Of a stretch of 64,000 nt of DNA, positions 12,080 through 25,757 are shown in pieces. Position 1 is the first letter of the stretch. The number at the start of each line of letters is the position of its first letter. The DNA is from Erythrophleum ivorense (taxonomy: Eukaryota > Streptophyta > Magnoliopsida > Fabales > Fabaceae): the NCBI GenBank assembly GCA_026724425.1, contig JAIUCV010000023.1, positions 4,965,958 to 5,029,957 of the forward strand. Reading direction: 5' to 3'. Below the pieces are notes generated by a model. That model saw nothing but the letters and a program-made list of their open reading frames with translations. It was not told the origin of the DNA and did not search any database. Made by a program: the position numbers and the translations under genes.

Positions 12080-14039
12080 AACAATAATGGCATGAATTAT
12101 GTGATTCTCTCATGTAAAATCCATTTCATAATTAACTTGGAGTGTTATAGTTATACTCTCTTAGCTAGAAAAATAAATGTATTCCTTCTTGTTTTTACTT
12201 AATTTAGAACACTTATGTTTTACTTATCTTGGTTCTCTAACTTGAATATATTATTTCATTACGATTGGTGTCTATGCAATATAAAAGAATTCATGTGTAT
12301 ACTTGTTTCCCCTTTTGTTCTCTTTGTTTATTATGCACTCACTAAGCCTATATTAGTTACTTCTTTCTATGTTTATATTTTAAGACCAACAGATTCTCAA
12401 GTAGCACACTCTAGGATTTATTTAAGTCTTTGAAATATTTTAGGTTAGCCTCCTTTTCTTTCAAGTGGCTCTATGTTCATTCAACTCTATGATATTATAG
12501 CTTTAGTAGTTGTTTAGTTGTATTATTTTGGATGAAAACATGCTTTGTAGGCCTAGGATGGCCACATGCATTGTAACCGTTTCATGGTTTTTGGAAAGAT
12601 GTTGGAATTGCTGACTAGTTGTACAAATGGAAAATGTCCAATTTTTAGGAAGATTCTACTAAATTTTTGGCAACCTCTAAAGGAATTACATGAATTGATT
12701 GTTCATTTTAAACAAATTGTCAAGTGTGGTATTTGTTTACAAGACTTGCTAGACTATATTAGCTTAAGGAGGGCCAGGAATTTTGAGTCGTAACATCAAC
12801 ATTGTCAAATATCATTTGTAGTTTAACTAGGAAGTTAATAATGCAATTTAATTATATATATATATATATATTGCACGATGATATGTGGCCATTATTAAGT
12901 GGTTTTGGATCAGAATTTGTATAAAGATGCTCAGCGATACATCTCAAATTGAAGATGATAGCGACTTTACAAGGTGAAAGCTAGCATCCATATTCTCCTT
13001 CTTGAATTGAGTTTAATATTTTGACAATAACAATTTGAAAGTGCCCACTTGTTTCTGTTACATTCTTTCAAATGAGTTGGAAGAGTTTCATACTTATCAT
13101 GAAAAGATTGCGAATCTGACAAAAAGATTTTCATTACCTTGTTTATGACACATGGATTTTTATTTATTACTTTTTTCTTTCTCATAGTGGTGCATAAAAC
13201 TTGGATTGGATTCGTCTTCTTGTGTTTATAGATTCCAATTTCTAATACTGGGAAAGCTTCCGAGGGAAGGAGGATTGAAAGGTTGAAGTTTGTCACCATT
13301 TATAGTTGCTTCCTATGATATCTAGTCTAAAAATGGATTAACGCTCTCAATTGGTGATTCACAAAAGCATGCGCATGACCCTAGAAATGATTCTACCAAA
13401 AAAAAAAAACCCTAGACACGAGAAGCATTTTCACAAGCACTTCTTCACATTAATTTGATTGTATGGCTGGTCCACATATCAAAAAATGGATATTAAGGCT
13501 TTTACTCTCTCCCTCTCTATATATATAGATCTATATCCATATATAAAATTATTTTTCTTTTTTATGACCACGTCCCAAATTTAGTTGAGGAAGCAGTTAT
13601 GAAATGAATTAACCCCAATGCTTTCATATGAGGTCATGACAAGATAAAATATGAATATAACAATATAATTAATTAATGTGACTCAGTTAATATAGCTACA
13701 TTTTGTTTTCCCTTCGTTTTTCCCTTTTTCTTCTTTAAACCTTTCTTTTATTTAAAGGAAAAAGGAAAAAAAGAAACTTTCATCTCTTTCCTTAGTTTTA
13801 ATAAAATTTGGCTGACTGTTGAGTTGAGGATGTTTGTAGTTTTTATCCCTTGGTCTTTTATTCATAGATGAATTCAATCTATATAAAATAAATTAATTAA
13901 ATTATTATAATAAATATGTAAATATGTCAAAAATAAAATTTTATTAAAATATTACGTTTAACATATATATTTACTTATTTATTCATGATCAATTTGATTG
14001 ATTTATTTATTTTTTATACATCAAGTTTATTTGTTGTCA
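12080..14039. other. Unassigned stretch with a (TA)n tract
   Basis: Short open frames at 12215-12433, 12566-12793 and (minus) 12967-13299 show no motif I can place. A (TA)n microsatellite sits at 12852-12871. The 13.5-14.0 kb part is very AT-rich. Confidence 0.4.
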
Positions 14040-15090
14040 AGAAATTATATGAAAATAGTTAATTTCTTTTGTGGTTATTTGGAATCTAGACCAAAAGAAA
14101 ATTTGCTATATGGTTTGAGGTTTATTGTCCTACTTCGGAAGGAGGTTTTGGTTTTAAGCAGTCTTAGAATTCTAATCAAACACTTTTGGCCAAGCATGTT
14201 TGGCATTTAGTTAAGGATGATTCTAAATCATTGTTTGCCCGTGTTTTGCATCCCAGTACTTTCAACATACAAGTGAGGGTAGGTTTAATGATCATTCAGC
14301 AAATGGATTTGGAAAGGATTAAAAAATCATGCCCATTTATTTGTGATGACCTTAGTAGATGGTACTCAAATTTCATTATCTAACCACTATTGGTGGTCTA
14401 TACAGTTAGATGCTTCAATTTTATATCAAATTATGAGTGATCTTATTCTAAATAAACATGGAAAATGGAATATACAGATTTTGAATTGGTTATATTCATA
14501 GGAACATGTCCAGTAGATAATCAAGACTCCATTTTCTATAATGGGGCAAGGTGATTCTCTTGTTTGGATGTGTAATTTATCAGGTAGTAGTATAATGTTA
14601 CTTATGGTTATCAAATGTTACTGCAGAATTTACACTCTAGTTCTTACTCAACTTTTGTAGCTTGGGTTAAGTTGTGGAAGCTTTGTCGTGCTTGTGTTTC
14701 TTTCGAAATTGGTATGGAATGTTTTGCCGACAACATTGGTTATTCGGGTACATTATCTAACAGTTGAGGAATTGTGTCCTTTTTGCCAAGGGGCAGATGA
14801 ATCCGTAAATCATGTTTTTTGTCTTGTCCCTTTGCTAAATTGGTTTGGTTTGGTTCCTTACTAGGTCTAAGGATTGATTACATGTAGCCATTGGATATCT
14901 TGGTTTGGATTCAATGATGGGTTAATCAGAGTTTGGTAAGGACCCCAGATGATAAATCGGTAAGCATGATTTTTATTATCATCTTATATGTTATTTGGTT
15001 TTGTTGTAATCATCATATTTTTAAGGATAAAGATTGTGGACCTGAGTACGCATTGCAAGTGACCATGCTGAACATATAAATATTTGGATA
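14040..15090 (+). pseudogene. Non-LTR retrotransposon (LINE) 3' relic with zf-RVT domain
   Basis: Broken frames give, in order, FFCGYLESRPKENLLYG, YCPTSEGGFGF and LLAKHVWHLVKDDSKSLFAR. Further on come FVAWVKLWKLC, ELCPFCQGADESVNHVF, and the tail DDKSVSMIFIIILYVIWF. This is the standard order of the region after reverse transcriptase in plant L1-like LINEs, including the zf-RVT Cys-x2-Cys...His motif. At least four frame changes and several stops are present. Reverse transcriptase and endonuclease parts are missing. Confidence 0.75.
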
Positions 15091-16734
15091 GGTTAGTTCA
15101 TACTAGACTACTGGAAAATAATGTTTTGGGTAGCGAAATGAAATACCCAACAAGCAAAACATCATGTTTTCATAGCAGCTTGGTTCGGGTGTATTGTTTT
15201 TCACAAATGAGGGTAGGATGCTATAGCCTATAGATTGTTAGCCCAAGACGGTAGTTCCTTTTTAGGCAATCTGTCACGTGGTACAATTTCTAAGTAATTA
15301 GGAATTAATTTATGATCATCACAACTCCCGGTACGTCTCTTACTATTTGCAAGATCGCACGGAAATAAATTTTCTGGATTTCTACTCCTTGCCTGCACTC
15401 TTACGTGCACATTTGATTTAGACTATTTAAATTAGATTTAGATAATTTATATTTAATTTTTTTTAATTTTTTAATATTTTTTATTTTAAAAAATAAAAAT
15501 TATTTTTTAATTATAAATTTAAAAAAATTAATTATTTTTTAAAAAAATATAAAATTTAAACCATCCAAATTTTATTTAGACAGTCTAGATGACATCTTAA
15601 AAATATGTACACTGTACACATCCTATATGCAGAGAATTTGAACTGTGTATCCTTCCAACACATTTACAAATGCTTTGATGAGATATTTGGTTTTTACTCT
15701 CACATTTTGTAGCTGTTAGTTACTTTTGTATTTCAGATAATGTAGGCTATAGAATTCAGACTCAGTTTTAGGATGATGTACTGTTTATCATTTAAGTAAT
15801 GTTTACTGTTTAAACCAAGGAAAAAAAAAAGCTCTATCCACTTGAACAATCTTGTATGTCCTCAAGGATGAAAATATAGCTTATATGCCCTACAATAAGG
15901 TCTTTTTTCTTGCAATGACATTTTTTTTTCTGGGCTAGTTCATATCAATGCCATGGCTCAAAAGTTTGCTTTTGATACATTGAGGGGCAATTGTAATGTA
16001 AATATAATATAGGCAAAAGTACACTGTATGTTAGTCTCTAAAATTTTACTTAAATTGTGATTAATTAGTCTTAAATTTATTTATAAAGATAATTAAAAAA
16101 AAGAAATGACCAACAAACTCGACCGCCAAAACTTTTTTTCATATACTCAAAATTTTATTTTTTATTTTTTTATTAATGATACCGCGACCCATTTTTTTTA
16201 TTATTTTGTTTTAATTAGGCCGCGGTATCTAAAATACCGCAACTCAATATATAATTTTTTATCTATATTTAATTTTTTATATTTTTTTATTTATTTAAAA
16301 AATAAATTTGAATTTAATATATTTATTATTAAATTCAAAATTATCTACAAAAGTTTAAATTAAATTTTTTATTTTAGTTTTAATTATAATTGAAATTATT
16401 TTAATTAATTTTAAAATATATAATTTATTATTATGATTATTTCTTCAACATTTTGAATTTTTTATTTCAAATAAATTATTAGACTTATTATTTTCTAAAA
16501 AATTTGAATTGAATTAAATTTATTTTTTTATTTTTATCTATTATCTAATTTTTAAATTTAAATTTTTTATATTTATTTTATCCAATTTTTTTAATTTCTT
16601 CATTTAAATCAATTATAGAATTTAAAATTTTTTTGCAAAATTTTGAATTTAAAATTTTAATTTTTTGTAGTTATTATATATATATACGTTAACTTTTTCA
16701 AAATCTTTAATTTTCAATCCTTGAAGTATAAAAT
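15091..16734. other. AT-rich stretch with GCGGTATC inverted repeat
   Basis: No gene found. GATACCGC at 16178-16185 is inverted as GCGGTATC at 16222-16229, and ATACCGC recurs at about 16234-16240. These GC islands stand out in DNA that is otherwise mostly A and T. Confidence 0.45.
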
Positions 16735-17570
16735 TTAAATATAAAAAAAGTATAAATGGATTAATATAATTAACATAAATTAAAATAAATTCAATATTAA
16801 TATATTAAATATTAATAAAATGATATTAGTGAAATATAAATATATTGTATTAATTGATAATTAAGTCAATGAAATAATAAAATAATTACTAATTACTCTA
16901 ATTATTAAATTAAAACATCATTAAAAAATTAATAAGAACTAATATATTATTATATTAAAAATAATTTTAACAAAAAATAAAATTTTGTTGGACAAATGTC
17001 TAACCAAAAATTTTGGGCAAGGCCCAACCAATAAAATAATAAAAATTATTTTAAATATTGATATATTAAATATTAATAAAATCATATTAAAAAATATAAA
17101 TAGATTATATATAATTAATAATTAAATCAATAAAATATTAATAATAAATTAATAATTACTTTAATAATTACATTAAAAAATCATTAATAAAATTAATAAA
17201 AATTGACATATTATTATATTAAAAATAGTTTATATAAAAAATTAAATTTTTAATTTTTAATAGTTAAACAAGTGTTAAAATGTAAAAAATTGACTTGCCC
17301 ATTATTAATGTAAAATGGTAGTGGATTTCTTTAATTATGAAATTTAAATATAAAAATAGGATAAAAATATATTAGTAAAATTAATATAAATTAAAATAGA
17401 TTGTATATTTATATATTAAATATGAATAAAATGATATTAATTGAATATAAATTGATTATATATAATTTATAATTTGATTAATAAAATAATAAAACAAATT
17501 TAATAACTACAATACTAATTATATTAACAGAATTAATAATTATTAATAAATGATTTAGAAATTAAAAAAA
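16735..17570. repeat. Very AT-rich diverged tandem repeat, three copies
   Basis: A block containing TATATTAAATATTAATAAAA, then GATATTA...AATATAAAT...ATTAATAATTAA...AATAAAATAATAA, recurs starting near 16797, 17058 and 17410. The first and third copies also share the upstream AAATTTAAATATAAAAA segment. A short GC-richer insert with GGGCAAGGCCCAACC is at about 17017-17031. Nothing coding. Confidence 0.55.
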
Positions 17571-19486
17571 TAAAAAAAAAGGGTTGGTTGGATTTATTCT
17601 TGATTTTTAGATTGAAATTTCAATTAGATTTCAGTCACCTTTAACTGACAAACTTGACATACATAGTTTTATATAGTCCTTTTGGTATGGATTTTTTTTA
17701 ATCAGTTTTTGGTGCAAATTTTTACTTTTATTATTCTACTAATGTTGGCCAACTAAAAATTAGTAAAAAGTACATGTAATTGTAATATATATATATATAT
17801 ATTAGTCAAAATTCAACCAAATATATCTATTGGAAATTAATTACATTCTTGTAGTGAGTTTGATTTAATATAATTTTTAATGTTTCACTTAGGTTTTGCT
17901 TTAGTCTTAAAATTTTATTTGAGTTCAATATAATTTTTAAAATTTAAAAAAAAAATTCAAATCGCTCATTAATTTTTCCTACCTTTATTAACTCTATTAA
18001 TAGAAAGATTATCAATGTTAAACTAATAGGTACCTAGCGTCTTGGTGACACATAACCTTAAACAAATTTGCATAGCTACTTCTTGTTCATTTGATAGTTT
18101 ATCTATTTTAGGTTTTTTTATAATAAGAATCCAATTTTTTACTACTTAGTCTTAGAGATATTAAAAATAACTTTAATTTAAAATTTAAACTATAAAATAA
18201 TAATTTATAAAATATGTTGTTGATTGCAAATTTAGATTGATTAATTAAACTAATCAATTAACTAGGATCCTTGATTCTCATGTTTAAGCAGAATGCTAAA
18301 GAAGAGATTCTGATCACCAGGTCCCTAAGCTACTAAAAGGAGCACTTAAATTGAGGAGTAACTAACACCTATGACTAGAAAAAATAATAAAAATAATTGA
18401 AGACATGAACGTAATAAAGAAAGTCATAAATAAAAAAATAAATTTTGTAAATTAAAAAAACATAAAGGAAAAAATGTAAATGCTTGTATTTAATTGAGTG
18501 GATACGTACATTCAAAAATCATATATAATGAGTATTTATAAACTCAAAACTAATTATTAACTCTACTAAAACGGTTTACCACTTTTTCTAAATTTTTTGC
18601 TCAAGTTAGCACTAATATAGAATTATAGTCATGTTACTTTATGTCACATCAACAAAATTAAAGATTTGAAAAATTATTTTTTACCTATTAACTTACTACT
18701 TGATTAGTTGACTATATCAATCATATTCTTATAATTAAAGTAGTAGCTTTTAATATATTCTATACTATTCTTGACTTAATTAGTTTATGAATTTCTTTTA
18801 TTTTTAGCTGATTTAAATCAATGTTTTACTTTAAAAATACCCTGCAAGCTTCGTTCTTAAATTGTAGAAAAATAGTTAAATGACTGTAAACTATTTGGAA
18901 TCAACCAAATATTCTCTTTTTTTCAGCTCTATATTATTGAGCCATTTTTCTTTAAATATTCTAAATTAAATACATGGCCTGCGATCAATATAACCCATTT
19001 TATCCTCCACAGCCCAATTTAGCTATTTTGTCTAACAAATATCCTCTAATAATTTAAATCAAGTCATAGATCCAGAGATTGATCCAACCTATTATTTGTT
19101 GATACTAACAATATGAATTTTATCTACCTAATTGTTTGTTTTAAATAAGAAGTCTCCTTTTCACTCGATTCCGAGGGATATGTTCTTCACCTAGGACGGT
19201 GGGATTATTTTAGCATTTCAAGTCGAGATTGTAAGCGTAATACTCAATTAATGAGAATTACAAAATTTGTTTTAGATATGCACCATAGACATCTTTATCA
19301 ACAGGTCCTTTCTTCATATTTTTCATGCATACTGGACACTTGTTAGACACAGGTTTAAAGAGTACACAGAGAGGTGGCAATTTTTTTAATGGATCAGTTT
19401 TAAGCTCAATTTTGCCAAAGTATGCATGGGACGAACCCCAAATCCTCATTTTGCTATTGTCCTCAAATTGATAGCAAACTTTAGAG
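17571..19486. other. Unassigned AT-rich stretch
   Basis: No gene or element boundary recognised. A short (TA)n tract occurs near 17785-17803. The minus-strand frame at 19258-19449 contains a CPVCMKNMKKG string but nothing else that would support a gene. Confidence 0.4.
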
Positions 19487-19838
19487 TAAATTATATGGAT
19501 TTCTCATGAATTTTGTTAAAATTATATAAAATTTTTATCTATTTTCAAAATATATATTTTAATTTAATTTTTTTACTAAAATACCCTCAATTACCCAATA
19601 TTTATAAATATGTATTATATTCAATATACAAATAAAAATAAAAAAGAGTAAATTTTATTTTTATTAAATTTAACAAAAAAATATTTAGATTGATAGAGAG
19701 TATTTTAGCTTAAAAGATTTAAAAATTAAAATTAAACTAAAGTGTAGAACAATTTTTTGTTTTAAGAAATATATCTATATATTTTTAAAAGCAAAAATTT
19801 GTATAATTTTAATAAAATTAAAAAATGTATATAATTTA
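19487..19838. mobile_element. MITE-like element with long terminal inverted repeats, copy 1
   Basis: The two ends are inverted copies of each other over about 75-100 bp with mismatches. The left end starts TAAATTATAT and contains TTAAAATTATA...TTTTCAAAATATATATTTTAATTTAAT. The right end, reverse-complemented, starts TAAATTATATACA and contains TTAAAATTATACAAATTTTT and ACTTTAGTTTAAT. It has no coding capacity. No clear target duplication is visible. A second copy is at 22830. Confidence 0.65.
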
Positions 19839-20354
19839 ATCACAACTTTAAAAATCTCTTTCCAAGTGCACCAAAACATAGCTTTGTCAACTACAAGATT
19901 GTTCACACTAAGAACATCTAGAAAGAGAATTTATCTCAATTAACGTGCAAGTTAGTCAAAGAACATATTTACCACACAAGGAAAAAAGACTCTTCACATT
20001 AATTATATTTTCATCAAGATTAGCACAAAACTAAATCTCTTGTTAAGGTTTTACTTTTTTCACATATGTTTGTTATATTTAAAATTTTACTCTCAAGGTT
20101 CGTTTTTGAAAATTGAATCAGGTTGATGATGATAGATACTATCTATTCTTATCAATTGACATTTGGGTGGATTTTATTTAATACGTAATAATAAAAAAAT
20201 TCTCCAAGAACTACAATTGAAGAAGCAAGGAATATATGGTCTAGGAACAAAGGAAGAATTTCCACTTCAGATATCATTTTCAGTTGAGGAACGTGTTTGT
20301 GTTCTTTGCAAGAGTAGCAGCCCTTGCCCTCTCCAAAAATTTGGACATGAACCC

Positions 20355-20374
20355 CATATATATATATATATATA
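20355..20374. repeat. (AT)n microsatellite
   Basis: About ten uninterrupted AT/TA units. Confidence 0.85.
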
Positions 20375-20431
20375 TGAAGGTTTTAGGCCATTGGGTGGCT
20401 TTCAAAATGGGCGATAAACCTTATGAGCCCT

Positions 20432-20488
20432 GGTCCATCATTATGGACCAATCCCAGTAACCAATTTAGGGACATATAGCCCTAAATT
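20432..20488. repeat. Two adjacent short hairpins
   Basis: GGTCCAT (20432-20438) pairs with ATGGACC (20443-20449). AATTTAGGG (20463-20471) pairs with CCCTAAATT (20480-20488). Function unknown. Confidence 0.7.
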
Positions 20489-22038
20489 TGGGACAAGTGA
20501 TCGTAGATGACCCAAGAATCACCTTAGCGTAAATGTTAGCATCCCTAAACAGTGAGATCTTTTAGGTATACCTTTTGGACTCTTGAGTGGCCAAATTGGG
20601 AGCAGAAAAGGAAAGCAAGCACACAGACAAATGAAAGGAAAAGAGGCCTTCCTTTATCATTAATTTTCACCACAACACCCAATTAAATTCAATATGGCCT
20701 CATGCACAGACCTGCCAGCCATTTTTTTGCCTTTAGTCACCTTATCCCTTGTTGAAAGCAGATTCTCAAGAGAGAGAGAGAAAGAAATATCCAAGGCATC
20801 TTATGCATATGGAAGCCCATAAAAAGTGGCACTGTTGTAGTCTTGCTTTTACAAATTCTATACAAAATTTGCCCTTCATTGTAAAGTATAATGATAAACA
20901 CCTTTTTTAATAAGGAATTATAACCACTTTTGTCTGGAAGAAGCCTTCTCCTAGGAGTGAGGGATTCAGATATTATTAACAACAAAAATATGCTATAAAG
21001 ACTCAAAGACATCAGGCAGCTTTTTCTTCCCCTCTCCAAAGTTGTAGCATTTTGTCAGCCCAAAATTTTTTAAATAAATAATCAAACAAATAAAATAAAT
21101 AAAAGTGGGGTTGAAACAAAATAAATCCTTCTTTATGAACGGCCACTTTCAGTCCATTAAAAGCCACGATGATACACACTACCTTCATGTATCTACCAGA
21201 TGTAACGAGGAGCGTAATGATCAGAACAAAAAACTTGCACGTATGCTTGAATATATTTGAGTTATAATAGGAGATTAATTTTCAAAACTCACAATCCCTC
21301 TCTTTTCAACTAAGTTATTACCTTATACTGCTTTCGGATATTACTAGATTAACGTCATTTGTTATAATAGATTGTCAATTATTTTCCTATAAAATAACTC
21401 ATTCACCTACCAGAAGCACTGCCTTGGAGTGAATCTCTTGAATATGACCTATCTTAGTAAGGAAGCAAACTCTAGAAGTCTAGCTTAAGTCAGAATATAG
21501 GTATATGTTAAACGTGCTACGCTAATTAATAAAATATGTTTAATTTGAGACACAGCAAGCTGTAGAACGATTGAGATGTGATTGTGGGCTGTATGTTAAA
21601 GGGAAAAAAAAGACATTTATAATAACTTGCTATAATAATCTTTTATTTTTGGTTCTATTTCTTTGATATTCAAGGAAGATAGATGTTTCTACAGTGAGTG
21701 ATTTCAGACTTTTGAATTAAAAGTTGGCTTTCAACATTATTGGGAATACAATTTAGGGCTACTTAAAACCCAAAATAGGGAAAAAAAAAAAAAGTGAGCA
21801 TCCAAGGCAAATAGCATTAGAAAAGTAATAAAAAAGACGAAAAGATAAAAGTTGGTGTGGGGAAGAGATGAGAGATGAGAGATGAGAAATATACATGGGT
21901 GTGCGTGTTCTAGAAAAGTTGTGAGTATTGTCATCAGACAATCTTTTACATCTCCATCTTTCTTTCCCAACTTTTATAGATGCTTGCCCACCATATCTCC
22001 TCCATCTCTTTATTTCAAAATTTCCTTCAATTTTTGTT

Positions 22039-22041
<3 letters not shown>

Positions 22042-22075
<34 letters not shown>
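22042..22075. repeat. (TC)n microsatellite
   Basis: Seventeen uninterrupted TC units. It creates three overlapping poly(Ser-Leu) open frames that are not genes. Confidence 0.95.
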
Positions 22076-22077
<2 letters not shown>

Positions 22078-22829
22078 GTATTTCTTAGTCAGCTTAGAAA
22101 CAACGCATTCTCGCATTCCACACATTATTTTTTATCCCAAAACACAAAAAGTAAGCACTCATGGTTGTCATTTGTCAAAGGCCACTTAAGGTAGGGCCTT
22201 CAATTACTAACACAAGCGCTTTCTAGCTGGTCTCCTCCTCTATTCATGCACAAGTCTCTCTCTATCTCTCTCGGATGTTATTTTTGTATATTTCCCAGGT
22301 CATTTTTTATTTTCATTAAAAAATGACTAAAATTCAATGATAGAGCTCTTCAGATAAAGTGTGACAAATACTGATCTGTCAACTTGTCTAAAGTAAATTT
22401 ATACAAAAATGGCTCTTCATATTGCCAGGAGTTTTGGCTCCACATAACTTTGCATGAAATGATTTGGCTTTATAGCCTCCGATATAGCAGGATTTGGCTT
22501 CTTATTACTATTATCCCCATCTTCTTCTATTATCCGAACCTTTCTTTCCTTCTTGTGCAATGAGGAAAATTTCATCTAAGTCAACCCACAATTCACTTCT
22601 CTTGTCTTTTTCATTCACTGTTTTCTCTGTTTCTCCTCCTCATTATGTCATCCAGGTTGGGTTGCGTTTTCATGGCTCTAAGCTAGCTTACTTTCCTTGG
22701 TCAATGGCCTCATAATTAATGAAGCATAACTGCTTCAATCATGATTTACAGAAGCATGTAAATAAAAAGAAAAATGTACATATTTTCCACATATTCTATA
22801 CTTTCCATCAAATTTTTTAATTAATAGAA

Positions 22830-23077
22830 TAAATTATAAGAACCTATCTTGAGTTTTATTAAAATTATACACACCTCTCTTTTATTTTCAAATATATATT
22901 TTAGTCTAATTTTTAAGTTTTTTTCTACTAAAATGCTCTCATTAACCAATTTTAAATTTAAGTCAATGAAAGATATTTTAATAAAAAAATTTAAACTAAA
23001 GTGTAGTGTAACTTTTTATTTTAATATAAGTTCATATATATTTAAAAATAGAAAAAATTATGTAATTTTCTCTAATT
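22830..23077. mobile_element. MITE-like element, copy 2
   Basis: It starts TAAATTATAAG and shares with copy 1 TTAAAATTATAC, TTTTCAAATATATATTTTAG and AAACTAAAGTGTAG, then ATATATTTAAAAATAGAAAA near the right end. It is about 100 bp shorter than copy 1, mainly in the middle. Confidence 0.6.
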
Positions 23078-25757
23078 AGTATTAAAGAACCACGCCAACC
23101 AAATATCTAGATATTTAGCCGGCTTTAGTTAGGTTGAAAAATGCGCCTTAGTTGTATTGAACAAGCTAAGGAAATTTTTTTTTTATGAAATTAAAATTAA
23201 AAAAATTAAAAAAGAGTAAACTGCACTCAAAGATACCAACAGGACAACACATAGCATCACAGAATGGAACGTCATATGCTTTAATTTTACTCTCAAATTA
23301 TCATCTAAATCAGAAGAAACTACGTTAAAGGAAGAAATACCCAAAAAATAAGCGTAAGCAGCCCCACTTTTGGCCGAAGATTGTGCATCTTTAGAGGCAG
23401 TAATTGGTGACAACTTGTGTTCAATGGTTTCTTCTTCAGTCTTTCGGTTACAAGATAGGGATATGACTTTCTTTGTTTAGATATTTGACATATTGTAGTC
23501 TACACATGGCACAAGTTGACAATGTCTTTAAGACCGACTGAAATGTTTTTTTTTTTTGGGGGGGATTTTTAGAGTGGACCTTTTGTGTCTCTCAGAACAA
23601 ACTGGTTGAATCAAAATCATTTTCAGTGCATGTTGTGGTTGAATATATATTAATTCTATTTTAACAAAAATAATATATTAATCTAAGGTCAAATATGGCG
23701 AGGATGTGATACAAAGTTGAAATGAAATAAGGAGGGGAAAACATAGGGGTCAAACTTTATAAAAAGGTTAAATTATTGGATGCTTTTAGTAATGTGATGG
23801 ACCTTAGCATCGTGCAAATTGGAGTCAATGTCATAACAACCAAAATTATGGAACAAGGGTAGGGTCATTATCAATTTATTAAAAATTATAAAATGGTCAA
23901 AGTGTGAAAATGATGCTCAAGCTTGCACAGCTTTTTGAGGGGTAGATGATCTTTACACGAATTAGATGTTTAGCTCAGAGAAGTGCAGCTAGCAAATCAT
24001 TTAAAAATGAAATTTATTGTGTTCTAAAGAGGTGTATTGTGTTATCTTAAGAATTTAATTTCTGGCAAAACTCGTAAAAATACCCCTAACTTTGACTTAA
24101 AGAAAATAATGGTTTGGAATGCCAATGGAAAAGAGTTTAAATTAGATCAAGATTTATTCATTGACAATGGTTATGATGCATGAATGAAGAATCAAGACAA
24201 GTTGGAAAAAAATGTAGCGTTGCTTATGTTTGAAAGTTAAAATAAATGTTTTAAGAATCAGATTATTGAATTAGAATAAAAAATAATTTACAATTTAATA
24301 ATTCTATTGTGGTTAGACCATAGATAAATCATTTTTTAATATATATATATATAAAGTATAAATATATATAATATTTAACACTTAAATAGATATATGTATT
24401 GAAAAATAATATTTAAAATATAAAATTATATAAAATATTTACGTATAACAATGAATTTATATGAAATGAATTGAGCAAAATCTAATAAATATTATAAATC
24501 TTTATTACAAATGTTAAAATTATTATGTAAACTGAAAAAAAAAAAACGAAAACCAATTTTTAATTGATGTATTGCCAATTTTGTAGTTTTTGACCTTTTT
24601 CTTATCTAGCAGGTTTTCAGGGTCAACCAAACAAAAACCATGACTAATTTACCAATTTCCCAATTCAATCAACTGATTCAACCTAATTTTCTCAAGTGAT
24701 TAAAAGGATGAAGGAGATAGATAAAAAACAAGTCACCTTGATTGATGTGGGAGGGAAAACTATATTTAGAATCCTAATTTAACTCTAATGAATTTTTTTA
24801 CGGGGTACAATTTGAGGGGGGAAAAATTGCAATGAATGTTTAAAACAAAGTAAAAATTATTTGCCCTCTAACTTCCCAATTAATTCATTCACTAACCAAG
24901 GTAAAAAGTTACTTCCCTAAAATTGAGGTGTACCCCACAGTCAATTGATGATACCTTTATACATGCCAGCATTTCAATTACTGTCAACAAACATAATTAC
25001 TTCTTCTTTTTTCCTTTCATTGTCTTCCTTTTTCCAATTGATTTCGCAGGCCCAGTCTCACGGATAAGCGTATGACATCAAGATTTTTTGTTAACAAATA
25101 GTCTTACTCAGGAACGACAGATCAAATTGGTTTGTTGCCTTCTCAAAAACAAAGGAGCAAAATCAGGCGAAGAATAGAAAAAATCAACAACAATAAATAT
25201 TACTAATAGCAAAGAACCAAGGAAATAGCACCTTTTAAATGGAAGGATATATGACAGTTTAATAAGGCCTAGTATGTGACCCTAGACAAATTTGCTCTGG
25301 ATATAAGAATCTAATATAAATTCCACGCACATCCCTGTTAAACAGTGACTACCGTGAACTAATAATGCTGAAATTCTAACGTTGGACTTAAAAACTAATG
25401 ACAGAAACCACAGCCAACTGTGGCCTTATTCTTTTGAAAGCCAATTGTGGCTATTTACAATTTAAAACCAATGCTAATGCAGAACTCACTGATAGATATC
25501 TGGTCAGCCCTGGAACCTGTGATCTCATACAAATTCGAAAGCTTGATGACAGAGATGAAATGTAGGCTTTAACTAGGCTGAGGAAATAAGAAAAATCCCG
25601 GTGTTCCTGTTCCTATGATCCTCAAAATTATCAGTCCCTTCCACTTGACATGCTGGTCCAAATTTAAGTGAACTCTTGCCTTCTGGCCCCATTGGAAAAT
25701 ATCCAGAAATTTCCTCGAGTCATGTAAAGCAATATTTTACATTTACTTCACTTGATG
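23078..25757. other. Intergenic DNA downstream of the CDP-DAG synthase gene
   Basis: No gene recognised. A T-run followed by a G-run lies near 23550-23566. The last few hundred bases before 25758 must hold the host gene's 3' UTR, but I could not place its end. Confidence 0.5.

Larger units (their letters stand above)
19839..22829. other. Unassigned intergenic stretch
   Basis: No supported gene. Short frames on both strands overlap simple repeats, chiefly a (TC)n tract at 22042-22075, and look fortuitous. Confidence 0.45.

Noticed and set aside
5395..12082. Possible 3-bp target duplication of the CACTA-like element
   Set aside because: Flanking triplets are tca and aac; they do not match, so no duplication is claimed.
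19258..19449. Minus-strand frame with CPVCMKNMKKG
   Set aside because: A single Cys-x2-Cys pair in 63 codons, no second pair and no upstream exon recognised.
21737..22194. Cluster of overlapping open frames on both strands
   Set aside because: Most are created by the (TC)n tract at 22042-22075 and poly-pyrimidine DNA; Ser-Leu repeats, no motif.
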